A stretch of DNA of 64,000 nucleotides from Phyllostachys edulis (taxonomy: Eukaryota; Streptophyta; Magnoliopsida; Poales; Poaceae). Numbering within the stretch: position 1 is the stretch's first letter; each line of letters opens with the position of its first letter. The position numbers and the translations under genes are program-made. Below are positions 35,620 to 46,117 of the stretch, in pieces. Under the pieces are notes generated by a model. That model ran no database searches. It saw nothing but the letters and a program-made list of their open reading frames with translations, and had not been told where the DNA came from. The stretch covers positions 57,368,488-57,432,487 of the forward strand of contig CM070551.1 in NCBI GenBank assembly GCA_036346405.1, given 5' to 3'.

Positions 35620-35624
35620 TCTTA

Positions 35625-37063
35625 CCTCACTATTTATTTGATTTGTGCAAAGTAATTTTTCTGCATTGCTCGTCTCTCTCTTCCAAGGATAGATACGCTA
35701 AGTAGTCACCGGTGAAGAGCATCGGTGAAAGGACGAGAAGACGATGCCTCACTGTGATATTAGGATTAAATTAGGGTTTATTCTTAGAATATGTACACCC
35801 TAATGATATTAGTTAGCTTATAGACGCTGGATGTTGTAGTATGATTATTACTCTCTTTGTTCCAAGTAGTTGCGCATCGCCCACGGGCGGCTTGTATCAC
35901 AACCATATCGGAAAACTAATTGTGGTTCATTGTATCTCATTTTGGTGATTTTGGAATGATTAGTAGATGCTAGAGATAAATTGCTTACCGGTTGCCTGTT
36001 TCCTTACCTTAAGATCATTGTTTCCTCACCTCATTTTCTATGCACCAAAATATTAAGGAGGGTAGAAGATACTTCCAACTATGTGTTTAGTGGTTCATCT
36101 TGGTAATTAAAGCATGAAAATGACTAAACATGTAGAAGTATAAATTGAAATTGCCTTTAAATTTCTTTAGCTTAAAATTGTTAACCAATTTGGAAATTAA
36201 CGACTTGCCGTGCTCATATAGATTCTTTGCAATGAATCTAAAAATTTTGAATGTCATGGATATTATAGCTTGATGTGCTAGATGTTGTGGAAATAAAGTA
36301 CATGCTTGTATTTTAATTAATGAGAAGTGAACTTATTATAATATGATCTGAGAGTAGCTCATTTTTATGTTTGCTCAACTGAAAGTGTTTAAACCATGCC
36401 AGGTTTGCTCAACTGAAACTATTTAAACATGTGGTTGTACGGTATTGATCGGTTTGAATAGACACAAGCGTCGGTCCTTAATATAACCTAGCAGAACTTA
36501 ACACATTACAAGTTCTTGTGCTCTAGTTGCACCCGCCTAAGTCTAAACAAATTTTTACCATTTTATTTTACTTTATAAATCAACGGCAATACTTATTGCC
36601 ATACATTTCTCAAAATGATTTGCATAAAAGACAATATTAATTTCCTCCCAAACGGTGATCATGATCGACAACGCATGTCTAAGCAATTATGCCGTATTAA
36701 TTAATCCAGCAATAATGTAATCAATATCATAGATTTTCTATACTAGGGTGACGAAGGTTCGAGGATATCAACATCAAATGAAGACATTAACAAAGTTAGG
36801 ATTAGCTAACATCCTATGATTTGAATTTATCATTTTATGTAAATAGCAATGCGTATTAATTTTTAAATTTCAAACATGATTTGGAAAACTTAGGTACAAT
36901 ATGGTCAAAGGAGACTTTCCTTCATCGAAGTTTGAGGTTAACACGTCCGATTGGTCTAAAGTGGCTTCTACGGCCTCGGACCCTACAAGCGCGAATTGAG
37001 ACAAAATAAATAACAGAAAAATAAATAAAATCCAAAAATTATAAAATTAGTACCAATAGAGAG
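35625..37063. other. Unassigned AT-rich stretch
   Basis: No frame of note. It holds two adjacent copies of GTTTGCTCAACTGAAA(G/C)T (36369 and 36406, about 37 bp apart). It may be the distal part of the minus-strand LTR ending at 39182, but no terminus could be found. Confidence 0.4.
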
Positions 37064-37068
37064 ATATT

Positions 37069-37762
37069 TGTAACACCTTGGCCCAAAATCCGCTCAATGC
37101 CCAGCCCACCGTGGGGTGGACCCGCGCACACATAGCACCCCACTTACACTTTCGTCCTCGCCGTGTAAAAGGGTTAACCCGGAGGTGCTATGTTTGGACC
37201 CAACAGCATTATATACTAGTACAACTCACTTTAGACAAGCAATGTGGGACTAATCCCACCACACAACTCCTCATGGGCCACATGGGCCGCATCTGAGTAG
37301 GCCGAGGTATTACATTCACCCCTTAAGTGGCCGACTCGACAAAGACACCGCATACGCTGCAAATGCCTGAACCACCCCTCGGTACACGTCCGTGCGTCAA
37401 AGGTTGCAGCACATATGCCATCTTAGTGTGTCCACTCCGGGACCACACGCGCCATGCGCCATATGCCCGCGCCCCTGTCCCGCACGCGCCTGTGAGGTTG
37501 ATGCTCTGATACCATCTGTAACACCCTGGCCCAAAATCCGCTCAATGCCCAGCCCACCGTGGGGCGGACCCGCGCACACATAGCACCCCACTTACACTTT
37601 CGTCCTCGCCGTGTAAAGGGTTAACCCAGAGGTGCTATGTTTGGACCCAACAGGCATTATATACTAGTACAACTCACTTTAGACAAGCAATGTGGGACTA
37701 ATCCCACCACACAACTCCTCATGGGCCACATGGGCCGCATACGAGTAGGCCGAGGTATTACA
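37069..37762 (-). mobile_element. Complete TRIM element (694 bp), possibly Cassandra-like
   Basis: Two 246-bp LTRs (37069-37314 and 37517-37762) enclose only 202 bases and are flanked by ATATT on both sides (37064-37068, 37763-37767). Read on the minus strand the LTR is TGTAATACC...GGGTGTTACA, followed by a tRNA-Met-type primer site (complement at 37503-37514); a polypurine tract precedes the other LTR (complement TTCACCCCTTAAG, 37315-37327). There is no coding sequence. The two LTRs differ at only about six positions, so it is young. Size, primer and ends fit the Cassandra TRIM family, whose LTR carries a 5S-rRNA-like promoter (family knowledge; the match here is only by eye). Confidence 0.9.
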
Positions 37763-37767
37763 ATATT

Positions 37768-39182
37768 GAATTTATATGAATTTAGGAACAAGAATCGATT
37801 GATTTGGAGTTCGTATGAAAGAGAACGAGCATCTGAAAGATTAACGGAATTGGAAATTACTGAAAATGAGAAAGAGGGGAATATTCCCCAGAATATTTTA
37901 TTTCAGGAATAATTTATTAAAAATAAAGAGCTAACATATGAGACCTTTTGTCCGAGAGAGAAATAGAGAGATAGAGAGGAGATGACAGGTAGGGTCCACC
38001 TGTCTTTGAGAGAGAGAGAGAGAGCAACAGAGGAGAAAAACAGAGGAAGGGGAGGCGGCGCTCGGGCATGCAGCAGCGGCGTGGGAGGGCCACGCGGTGG
38101 GCAAAATGGGAGGTGCCAACGCGGGCGGAGGAGCAGCACGGTGGTGGTGGCAGCAGCACGGACGGCAGTAAAGATGGTGGCGGTGATTGGAGAGCTCCTC
38201 GGTGGTGAATCGACCGAAATAAGATGGGGGATGGATAGAAGGAGATCGGGAACACGAGGTGACGCGATCAAAAATGGGAGAAAACCCCCCGGAGAGGGAG
38301 ATCGGGTGAGGAAGGTGCGGTGGCTAGCGACGATGAAGACGATGAATACCGGCGATGTGCTATGGCAAACACAAAATTGATTGAAAGGAAATGATCAATG
38401 ACCTTGGGAACACGATGTGGCACGGTTGGGAGTTCCAAACACTCACCAGCGCGACAGAAATGGCGACGCTAGATGGCGGCCAGCGCTCGGGAAGATGAAG
38501 CCCGCAGCAGCGACGGAACTACGGACGTGATGGGAGTTGGAGGGGGTGCGAAGGGGGTGAAGGAGCCACCGATGCTCCCATTTATAGGCTTGGCTGGAGT
38601 TTGAACGGCCACGATCACGAGTGTGATCGTCGCCGAATTTACGGCTCGGTTTTGGAAACTGATGAAACAACAGCGAATTGAAGACACAACAACGACATAA
38701 TTTCATTGCATAATCAAGGTGGCGGTGATGACACGGGCGGAGTGGGGACATGGTGTGCACAGCGCATGGGCGCATCTTGGGCGCAGCCTAGCACAAGTGC
38801 CGACTCAGGAACAGAGCAAGGAGTAGGGCAGGGAAGGTGGCCGGGTGGAAGAAAGAAAGAAAGAAAGGAAGAAAGGAACGAAGAAAGAAAGAAAGAAATG
38901 GATCGAAAAAATGGGCTTAAGCCCGGGAAAGAACTTGTGGGAAAAAAATCAAATTACCAAAATTAGAATTTGGATTTGGAGACAAGATTTGAATTGAGAT
39001 GGAATTTTGATTTGAAGTTGAATTGGGATTCAGGATTTGAATTTGAGATTTGAGTATTTAGATTTGATTTGAGATTCAGAATTTGGATTGATTTAGCAAA
39101 AACTCCAATTTAAAATCCAAATATTTGAATTCATTATTTTAAATTAAATTTTTTACAAGAGGCAAAAAATTGGGATGTTACA
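37768..39182 (-). repeat. Minus-strand LTR portion, Tekay-like
   Basis: Read in reverse from 39182 it starts TGTAACATCCCAATTTTTTG, the same kind of terminus as Tekay-1's LTR. It passes a purine-rich region with (GAAA)-type microsatellite (38849-38898) and a GC-rich block (38040-38780) with compositional frames, and ends in AT-rich DNA where the TRIM is inserted. The far terminus is not found; it may extend beyond the TRIM into 35625-37063. Confidence 0.55.
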
Positions 39183-39475
39183 ACCGAGCATTAATATCTC
39201 TAGCCATTTGGAAATTGGAATCATATTGAAAAGTCATATATAATCTTACAATGACATCACATCCTTGCAATGGAGTTAAACTGATTGATCAACACCCTCT
39301 TTCATGGGTTAGAATATTGTGGCTAGTAGGATAGCAGTTCCGAGAGTGAACCTACGATATGGAGATCGATTTTGTGTATTAGTTAATTTAGCACTACTTA
39401 ACTCTCTATTTGATTGACTTGAGTCTTAGGTCCAGCATAGTTATCACATCTTGTGGGTCTTGGATGCTTAGGAAG
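39183..39475. other. Spacer, nothing recognised
   Basis: Ordinary AT-rich DNA between the minus-strand LTR and the MITE, with no long frame and no repeats seen. Confidence 0.4.
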
Positions 39476-39477
39476 TA

Positions 39478-39733
39478 CTCCCTCCGTCCTTTTTTACTTG
39501 ACTTCCTAGAATCCGTGTGGTCAAACTTTCTAAAGTTTGGCTACCAATAGATTTAAAACTATCTAGATTGACTACATAAAAATTATATCATTAGATTTGT
39601 TGTTAAAAATACTATCATAATATTATAATTTTATTACTACATCTTAATATAAAGTTATAAAAAGTAATGGTCAAAGTCGCATCTCGAAGACCGCAAAAAG
39701 TCAAAAACGTCAAGTAAAAAAGAATGGAGGGAG
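39478..39733. mobile_element. Stowaway-type MITE (Tc1/mariner)
   Basis: Terminal inverted repeats CTCCCTCCGTCC and GGAGGGAG with TA target duplication on both sides (39476-39477, 39734-39735). It is 256 bp, AT-rich and non-coding. The element depends on a mariner-like transposase elsewhere. Confidence 0.92.
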
Positions 39734-39735
39734 TA

Positions 39736-40003
39736 TCTTTTTTGCATGTTCAATCAGGTCTTTTTGTTAAGATTTCTTCTCACGTGTAATCACGTGAAGA
39801 TTGCATTATTCTTCAAGTAAATAATCCTTCTTTCTAAAGCCGACCCGTGCTAAGTCCAATTGGCGTGGCACTACTGTTGTGTGGCTAAAAGTCACAGTTC
39901 AAGTCTTGCAAAGTAAACACATTAGGTATGTTTAATGGTGGATTTTCCAGGATTTGATCCCATGACCTCTTGGTTGTAACTATTAAGGATTACTTTACTA
40001 ACT
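39736..40003. other. Spacer before the Tat element
   Basis: About 270 bases with no gene. The phrase GTGGCTAAAAGTCACAGTTCAAGTC recalls tRNA-derived or organelle-like text but forms no recognisable tRNA. Confidence 0.35.
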
Positions 40004-40784
40004 TGTCGGTGTTTTAGAACCGAACTTACGTAAAGATTGTTTGATTCGGGGGTTCCTCTAGGCTCAAATCACATAGAGAGGGAGACACAAGGATTTTTAT
40101 ATAGGTTTGGGCCTTCTCAGGGGAGAATAACAACCCTACTCCTGTGTGTATGTATTGAGTATGCTAGATTACAAGATGGAGCGAAAGACTAGAGTATTGT
40201 GCTTCTAATTTTCCTTCTATCGCCTCGATGATTACGCCTTTTATACAAGACTCGAGTGCCTCTTTGTATCTCGATCTAAAGGCTGCCTTAATGCTTCAGA
40301 TCGTGGAGCCGTTACTGAAGATTATTATGGGAGTAATAACGTTCCCACATCTCTAGGCAGTTATCACCACGATAGAGAGTTAATTCATGCCATTATTCCA
40401 AAGAATAATAGCGTAATTGATTGCTCACATCATTGGATACAGTACAGAAGATCCCTTGATCGACTAGGCCCACATGTCTGTGAGCCTTATCGACTAGGGG
40501 CTAGTCATAGAAGAACTTACGACCAAGCGGTGGTCATAGAAGAGCTTACGACCACAGACTGATGGCAGGAGAGCTTACGATCAGGCATAGTCGTAGGAAG
40601 GCTTACGACTATGGGGTAGTCGTAGAAGGGCTTACGACTACGGGATGGTCGTAGAAGAACTTACGACCTCTAGCTTCTCCCTTATGAGTATTAAGGGGTA
40701 TACTCAAGAACCATATGATGTCATTATTATCCATAATATGAATTATAGATAAATAATAAAATGAGGATTATTATATCCTCGTCA
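40004..40784 (-). repeat. 3' LTR of the Tat element, 781 bp
   Basis: TGTCGGTGTT (40004) to CCTCGTCA (40784). It matches 52362-52870 over its first 480 bases, then contains a 29-bp repeat array (40492-40668) that the other LTR lacks. Confidence 0.9.
40492..40668. repeat. 29-bp tandem repeats in the Tat 3' LTR
   Basis: Six units of 28-29 bp of the form GAC(T/C)A...GTCGTAGAAG(A/G)(A/G)CTTAC. Each unit junction brings GTCGTA and TACGAC together as a six-base inverted pair around eight bases. Confidence 0.9.
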
Positions 40785-40800
40785 TCTAGCCCCCCAGCTT
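40785..40800 (-). other. Polypurine tract of the Tat element
   Basis: The complement TCTAGCCCCCCAGCTT abuts the inner end of the 3' LTR. Confidence 0.88.
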
Positions 40801-41378
40801 CAAGTGAAAATAATTTACTTGAAAAAGGAGTTTGTAGATGATCTTACGACCAGCAGTGGTCGTAGAATAGTGGTCAAAGAAAAAACTCTTCGTCCGGTGT
40901 TTCATTTGACCAGAAATTAACTTGGTCAAGGAGGTTGTAAAATAATCTTACGACTTACAAGGTGGTTGTAGAAGATCTTACAATCACCAATTGGTCACAG
41001 TACTAAGGTCGGAAGTAAAATCTTTCCGATCGCTGTTGCATTTGACCAGAAAAAGACTCGGTCAAGAGGGTAATTTCGCTTGAGGTGTAAAGACTGACCA
41101 GATTTTCTCAAACAGACAAATTTAAGAATCTCAATCGACTCTCACAGACCTATCTATTGGAGTGGTCCCCGAAGCGTTGGCAACTGTTGGGTCGCCACGT
41201 CTTTAACTCAGGCGTGCAGTTTATAAATACTTACCGTGGGTGAGACTAAGGTCTTTTACCTTCACCCAAATCGTTCTACTGTTCGTCAAGCTTTTGACTT
41301 CTTGTGCTCTCTGCCTTCGACCAAATCGAGTCTTCTCCTCCAATCTTCCCAAGTCCAAATCCCCGACCTTTGAGAGAA
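40801..41378. other. Region between the polypurine tract and the antisense gene
   Basis: Contains single, degenerate copies of the 29-bp unit (40835-40990). 41230-41378 is probably the promoter-proximal leader of the antisense gene (TTTATAAATACTTACC at 41219). No frame belonging to the element is seen. Confidence 0.5.
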
Positions 41379-42341
41379 ATGGTCGAAGCCGCTTCCCAGT
41401 GGGCCGAATCGGAGATGGATGCGACCAAGATCAAGGCTTTGGTCACCGCCGAGAAGATCCTGGAGAGGAAGTTCGTGAAGTGGATTGAGGCTGCTGGGCA
41501 GCATTGGCCGTCGGGTAAGATTGGGCAAATCCCTATTTTCCAAGCGTTCTGTGAGTGTGGTCTTTGACTGCCTGCTCACCCTTTCCTCACCCTAGTACTC
41601 GAACACTTCGGCGTGGAGTTGGTGAACCTTGTTCTCAAATATATTACGATGTTGGGTGTATTCGTGTACCTGTGTGAGGCCTACCTGGGGATTCCGGCCG
41701 ACCTGGAGTTGTTCCAGTATTACTACGGAATGACCAGGCTGGCTAGAGTTAGCGGTAGCTGTAGTCTGAAGCTCCACGACGGGAAGTCGAAGGACTACAT
41801 TCAGATGTTTACCCAATCGTCGTGGCCGAGGTGGAAGAAGAGGTGGTTCTATTGGGAGATAACCAATGAGGACAGCCTCTCCTTCGCCGAGAAGCCGACC
41901 GAGAAGATCTCTCCCTAGGATTCGACTCCCAGGGATCTCAGTCGGATCGCCCCCTTCATTCAAGCCATTGCAGATTTGAAGGAATAGGGGCTTACTAGAT
42001 GGCACGTGGTGAACGATTTCATCACGCGCCGTATTAGTCCTCTGAAGAAGAGGGCTCATCCGATGTGGAGGTACTTGGGGCCACAAGACCCGACCAGGGA
42101 TTATGACCAGGGTAAGTAAACTTCCAACTTTAGCCATCTCTATGTTGATTTTGATCTTGTCTTATTGGGAGTTTTACTTGTCTTTGTAGATCTCTCACAA
42201 GAGGAGGTTGACGCTCGGGTCAAGCTCATCTGTGAGAAGCCCTAGCCACCGAACACGGAGGTTCCTCAAATCCTGGCGGTTCTGTCCCCAAAGGACAAGG
42301 TGGATCACCTAAACGTAATCAAGAACTGATTTCGTCTTTAG

Positions 42342-42457
42342 GACTTTGTAGTCATAGAAGAACTTACGACTGGGTACCGATCATAGGAAGGCTTACGATC
42401 AGGTTCTAGTCGTAGAAAAGCTTACGACCAGGGGGTTGTCGTAGAAAAACTTATGAC
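42342..42457. repeat. 29-bp tandem repeats in an intron of the antisense gene
   Basis: Four units of the same GTCGTAGAA...CTTACGAC family as in the 3' LTR, between exons 2 and 3. Confidence 0.88.
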
Positions 42458-43966
42458 TGTTTGTAATATCTCTCTTTCTGATTTCTGCAGAAAGTAGGCA
42501 TGGAGAACTGGCGGGACGATGAAGAAGTCGAACTGATGGTTATCGGTGCGGTAGTAGAGCAATTTGATTATCCCCTGGCCAAGAGACGTCAACTCGTTCA
42601 AGTCGCGGACAAGGGAGGCGCAAGCTCGAGCTCTGCTACTTCAACTGCGCCTTCTGCGAAATTTGATCCGACCAAGCCCTTAGCAAAATTTGCTGTGGAC
42701 CTGGCTGCTGCAGAGAAAGCAATGGTAGCAGGGGTCGCTGAAATATTCAAACATAAAGCCCCCAAGACCAAGGTATCGTTCTACTACGACGATAAGACTT
42801 TCGCCATTTCTGCCTCTTGTGTCTTTGTCGAGCAACTAGAAAAGGAGAACTAGAAGAGTTTTATGTCTTTTTGTGAAGAAAACTGCTGCTTTAGCAGTGC
42901 CTGTGGTCGAGGGTAGTGCTGCCCTTGGGGTGGTCAAGACAGGTCTCGATCACCGGGAGAGCCAAGAGGCTCACGGAGCGGCTGTGCTCATTCAAGATCC
43001 ATGACCAGACGTGGTCATGGCTATTCCTCAACTCAAGTCTCGACCAGACGTGGTTGAGAAAAAGTTGAAGAAATCTTCCTTAGGGAAGGTTTCTTCCAAA
43101 TTCAAGATCAAATCCAGCACTCGAAGGTATGTAAAAAGACAAAAGTGTAAGAACAACATTTACCTTTCACGTTTTACCACCTAATCGTGTTTTCCTTTTC
43201 ATGGTCTTAGCTCGACTCCTCTAACCATCAAGGATGTTCCTGTCAGGGAACCTACTGATGTTTCTCCGGTAGACGGAGGAATGATAGTGACGGTGGTTGA
43301 AGGGTCGTCCACCGTCCGAGTGGTGGAAGGTATCATTGGTGCTTAAGCATCTCGACCCTTTGGAATGGTCGAGAGGCGAAGCTTAAGATGGCGTCCGATC
43401 TTTGCGGAGGCATCGTGCCGGTAATGGATTGTCGATCCATCGTATTTGGGAAGGAAGTCGTTGTAGACGTTCCTCTTGGCCCTCAAGGAGGAGCTGGCGT
43501 TATCGAATCACAAGACGAAGAATATGCCAACTTCGATTTTGAGTTCTTCGGCCCATCTTCTGCTATGGGATCTTCTGCTCTTAGACCTTGTGCTCGTGTC
43601 CCTCACCCTAAAAATATTCCCGATGGAGGGGATGTTTTCGATGACGCGCGTCTCGAAAAGGTGTGGTGGGACCGAGTCTGAGAGATTGATGAACTAAGGA
43701 ACTCCACGAGGGTAGTGTCTTCGTTTGCCCGAACAACTATGAATGTAAGTACTTGTCGTTTGGTATTTACATACATGCCTTTTCTCGCTTTTTACTATCT
43801 TTTTTTATACAGAAAGCGTTGGAGCAAATCGTTACTATCGTTGAATACAATAGGCAACTTGTCCAATTGTGACAAGAAAAAGCGGAACTCTGCGAGCAGG
43901 CAGAGAGGTGGTAAGTAACTGCTTTTTATAGTCTTTTATACTTCGACCACTTATACAGTACTCATA

Positions 43967-44195
43967 GGGGTTGTCGTAGAAGATCTTACGACTTGGTACT
44001 GGTCGTAGAATGTCTTACGATCAGTGTATTGTCGTAGAAAAGCTTACGACTAGGTACTGGTCATAGAAGAACTTACGATCAGGGTATTGTCGTAGAAAGG
44101 CTTACGACTTGGTTTTGGTCATAGAAGAACTTACGACCAGGGTATTTTCATAGAAATACTTACGACTTGGCTTTGGTCATAGAAGAACTTACAAC
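43967..44195. repeat. Second intronic 29-bp repeat array
   Basis: Eight units of 29 bp. Two variants alternate (GACTTGGTACTGGTC-type and GATCAGGGTATTGTC-type), giving a 58-bp higher-order period. The array ends just before the exon at 44235. Confidence 0.9.
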
Positions 44196-45342
44196 CACTT
44201 GTTTTATGCTGACGTCTACTCTTTCCCTTTGTAGGCTCAAGAGCGATGAGAAGACCTTAGCTGATTCTCTCAACCATGAGAAAGCCGAGACGAAAAAGCT
44301 AAGTGAGAAGAATGAAGGCCTCCTGAAGAAGCTTCAGGAGGCAAACTCTGTAATCAAAAGGTTGCAGGGACGAATAAAATGGTACGTGCTGAACATAAGA
44401 CCGCTTATAACCTTCTTTTCTTTCTCTGACTCTCATTCCTTTTCAGTAAAAGAACAAGAGGTCAAAATGTGGGAGCAGCACTACATAAAGGACGCTGCCT
44501 CTCACGCTGAGGAAGTCAAGAAGTTAGATTCTCGACTAGTTGGTAAGAAAATCTTTACCTGCAATTGATTGTGTTTTCCTCTCGAGGTCATTTTATTTAA
44601 CTGGTCTTATTCTTTTCAGAGCAAGCAGTACAAATAAAACGACTTCACGAGACTTCGACTCGCAATCAGGATGAAATTAAGTCTTTGAAGGGAAACCTCC
44701 AAGACAATGTTTCACTTCTGAACAATGTACTCGGTGGGCTTCATGCTGAGGGGATCACTCCTCGTGAAGACATGATATCTTCTCACTCGAGTGCCATTGG
44801 CGAACAAGTCAGAACTTTGCAGGAATTGGTGACTACTCTGAAGGCGAACCAATTCGAATCGATAAAGGATGCGGTCAAAGAGAGAATAAGATTTGTTTTA
44901 GCAAAACTTAAAGCTCATGACCCCAGTCTTAATCTACAACCCGTCATAGACGACTTCGCCTGCCTGAAGCAGAAGCGGAGCAGTTAATGACGCAAATGCA
45001 GTCGATCATCGATGTAGTCACGGAGGATATGCAAATAAGATCTCCTTCGTCAGAGTAGTCTGTACTAGAGGCCTGAGTCCTGTAAAGACAAGTTTTTGTT
45101 GCTGTTGATATATATAATCCTTCCTTCTTCTGAAAATCATCTTGTCGAGTAGTTAGTAACTCATAAGATAATGAATGGAAAAAGAGCAATACTAAGAATT
45201 GAAGTCAAGTTAATAACTTTATCCTTGCCCCCGACTATTTGCTTAGTTTATTTATATAAACCGAGTAAATAGTGTAAAATGGGTTTTCTTAAAAAGAGAG
45301 GTTTAGCTAACTTGTAGTTTTTCAATCACGATTATCATGCAC

Positions 45343-45926
45343 TGGTCGAAAGAGTAGGAACGAGTCGACACTAGGAACTTCCTTCAAGTGGGAAGGACCA
45401 CGTGCAGAGAGGAAAGGCTTCGACTAGGTGATGTTACCATCTCTGACCAGATTAATCAAATCAAGAACGGTCAACTTGAGTTAGATAAATGTCTGGAGTT
45501 CCTTTAAAAATTCGTTCAACTTATTCCAGTGCACTCAATAGGTTCGCTCTGGTAGCAAGAGTTAGTAACAGGACGACGCTAGGAAGTTCCTTCTAGTGGG
45601 CAGGACCATGTGCAGAGAGGAAAGTCTTCGACTAGGTGTTGCAACTTCCTCTGACTAGTTAAAACAAAGCGAGTTTACCAAAAGTAGTCGAGTAAATTTG
45701 AAAAGTGTACTTTGCTTAATTTATTTTTCAAAAAATGAATGAACAAATAAACTAAGGTACTAAGAGTCGGCTTGACATTATTTCGACCATGTTGTGAACC
45801 CAAGCTCTTTGTGTTGGCAGCAAAAAGGGAGGAACGAGTTGACACTAGGAAGTTCCTTCTAGTGGGCAGGACCACGTGCAGAGAGGAAAGGCTTCGACTA
45901 GGTGATGTTACCATCCTTTCGACCAG
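45343..45926. repeat. Three dispersed copies of a ~110-bp repeat
   Basis: Copies lie at about 45343-45450, 45550-45658 and 45814-45926. They share a near-identical core, GACACTAGGAAGTTCC then ACCACGTGCAGAGAGGAAAG, and end with CGACTAGGTG. 44988-46117 is otherwise non-coding, between the antisense gene and the end of integrase. Confidence 0.85.
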
Positions 45927-45937
45927 TGTAAATATGA

Positions 45938-46032
45938 ACTGGGTACTGGTCATAGAATATCTTACAACCAGTGTATTGTCATAGAAATGCTTATGACTAG
46001 GAACTGGTCGTAGACGGACCTTCGACTAGGGT
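45938..46032. repeat. Degenerate 29-bp units downstream of the antisense gene
   Basis: About three diverged units (GGTACTGGTCATAGAATATCTTAC and relatives), the last reading GACTAGGGTATGGTTG. Confidence 0.75.
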
Positions 46033-46117
46033 ATGGTTGAAAAAATTGTCAAAGCACTACTCAAAGTAAGACAATAAAGATAGAAAGAACCTGATGCTTT
46101 ATTGTATGGTTGGTCAA

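Larger units (their letters stand above)
41379..44987 (+). pseudogene. Antisense multi-exon gene of the Tat element (putative gypsy-type transposon domain)
   Basis: ATG 41379 begins MVEAASQWAE. Exon 1 runs to a GT donor at 42112 and contains the conserved stretch LPAHPFLTLVLEHFGVELVNL...VFVYLCEAYLGIPADLELFQYYYG, as in the so-called putative gypsy type transposon domain found antisense in grass Tat elements. Stops interrupt it at 41565, 41916 and 41985. Exon 2 starts at 42190 in matching phase (DLSQEEVDARVKLICEKP) and has a stop at 42243. Later coding pieces lie at 42491-42853, 43388-43683, 44235-44381, 44447-44542 and 44620-44986; the last three form a coiled coil (KLSEKNEGLLKKLQEANSVIKRLQ). 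Introns show GT/AG edges. Its function is unknown. It is oriented opposite to gag-pol, so it needs its own promoter. Confidence 0.75.

Noticed and set aside
37903..38380. Frames of 112-132 codons on both strands
   Set aside because: They follow a CT/GA-rich and GC-rich stretch of a minus-strand LTR and share no resemblance with proteins.
39840..39990. tRNA-like or SINE-like text
   Set aside because: No cloverleaf or clear A and B boxes could be made out.
42342..44195. 29-bp arrays as a CRISPR array
   Set aside because: The units are contiguous with no unique spacers, and the context is a plant retrotransposon.
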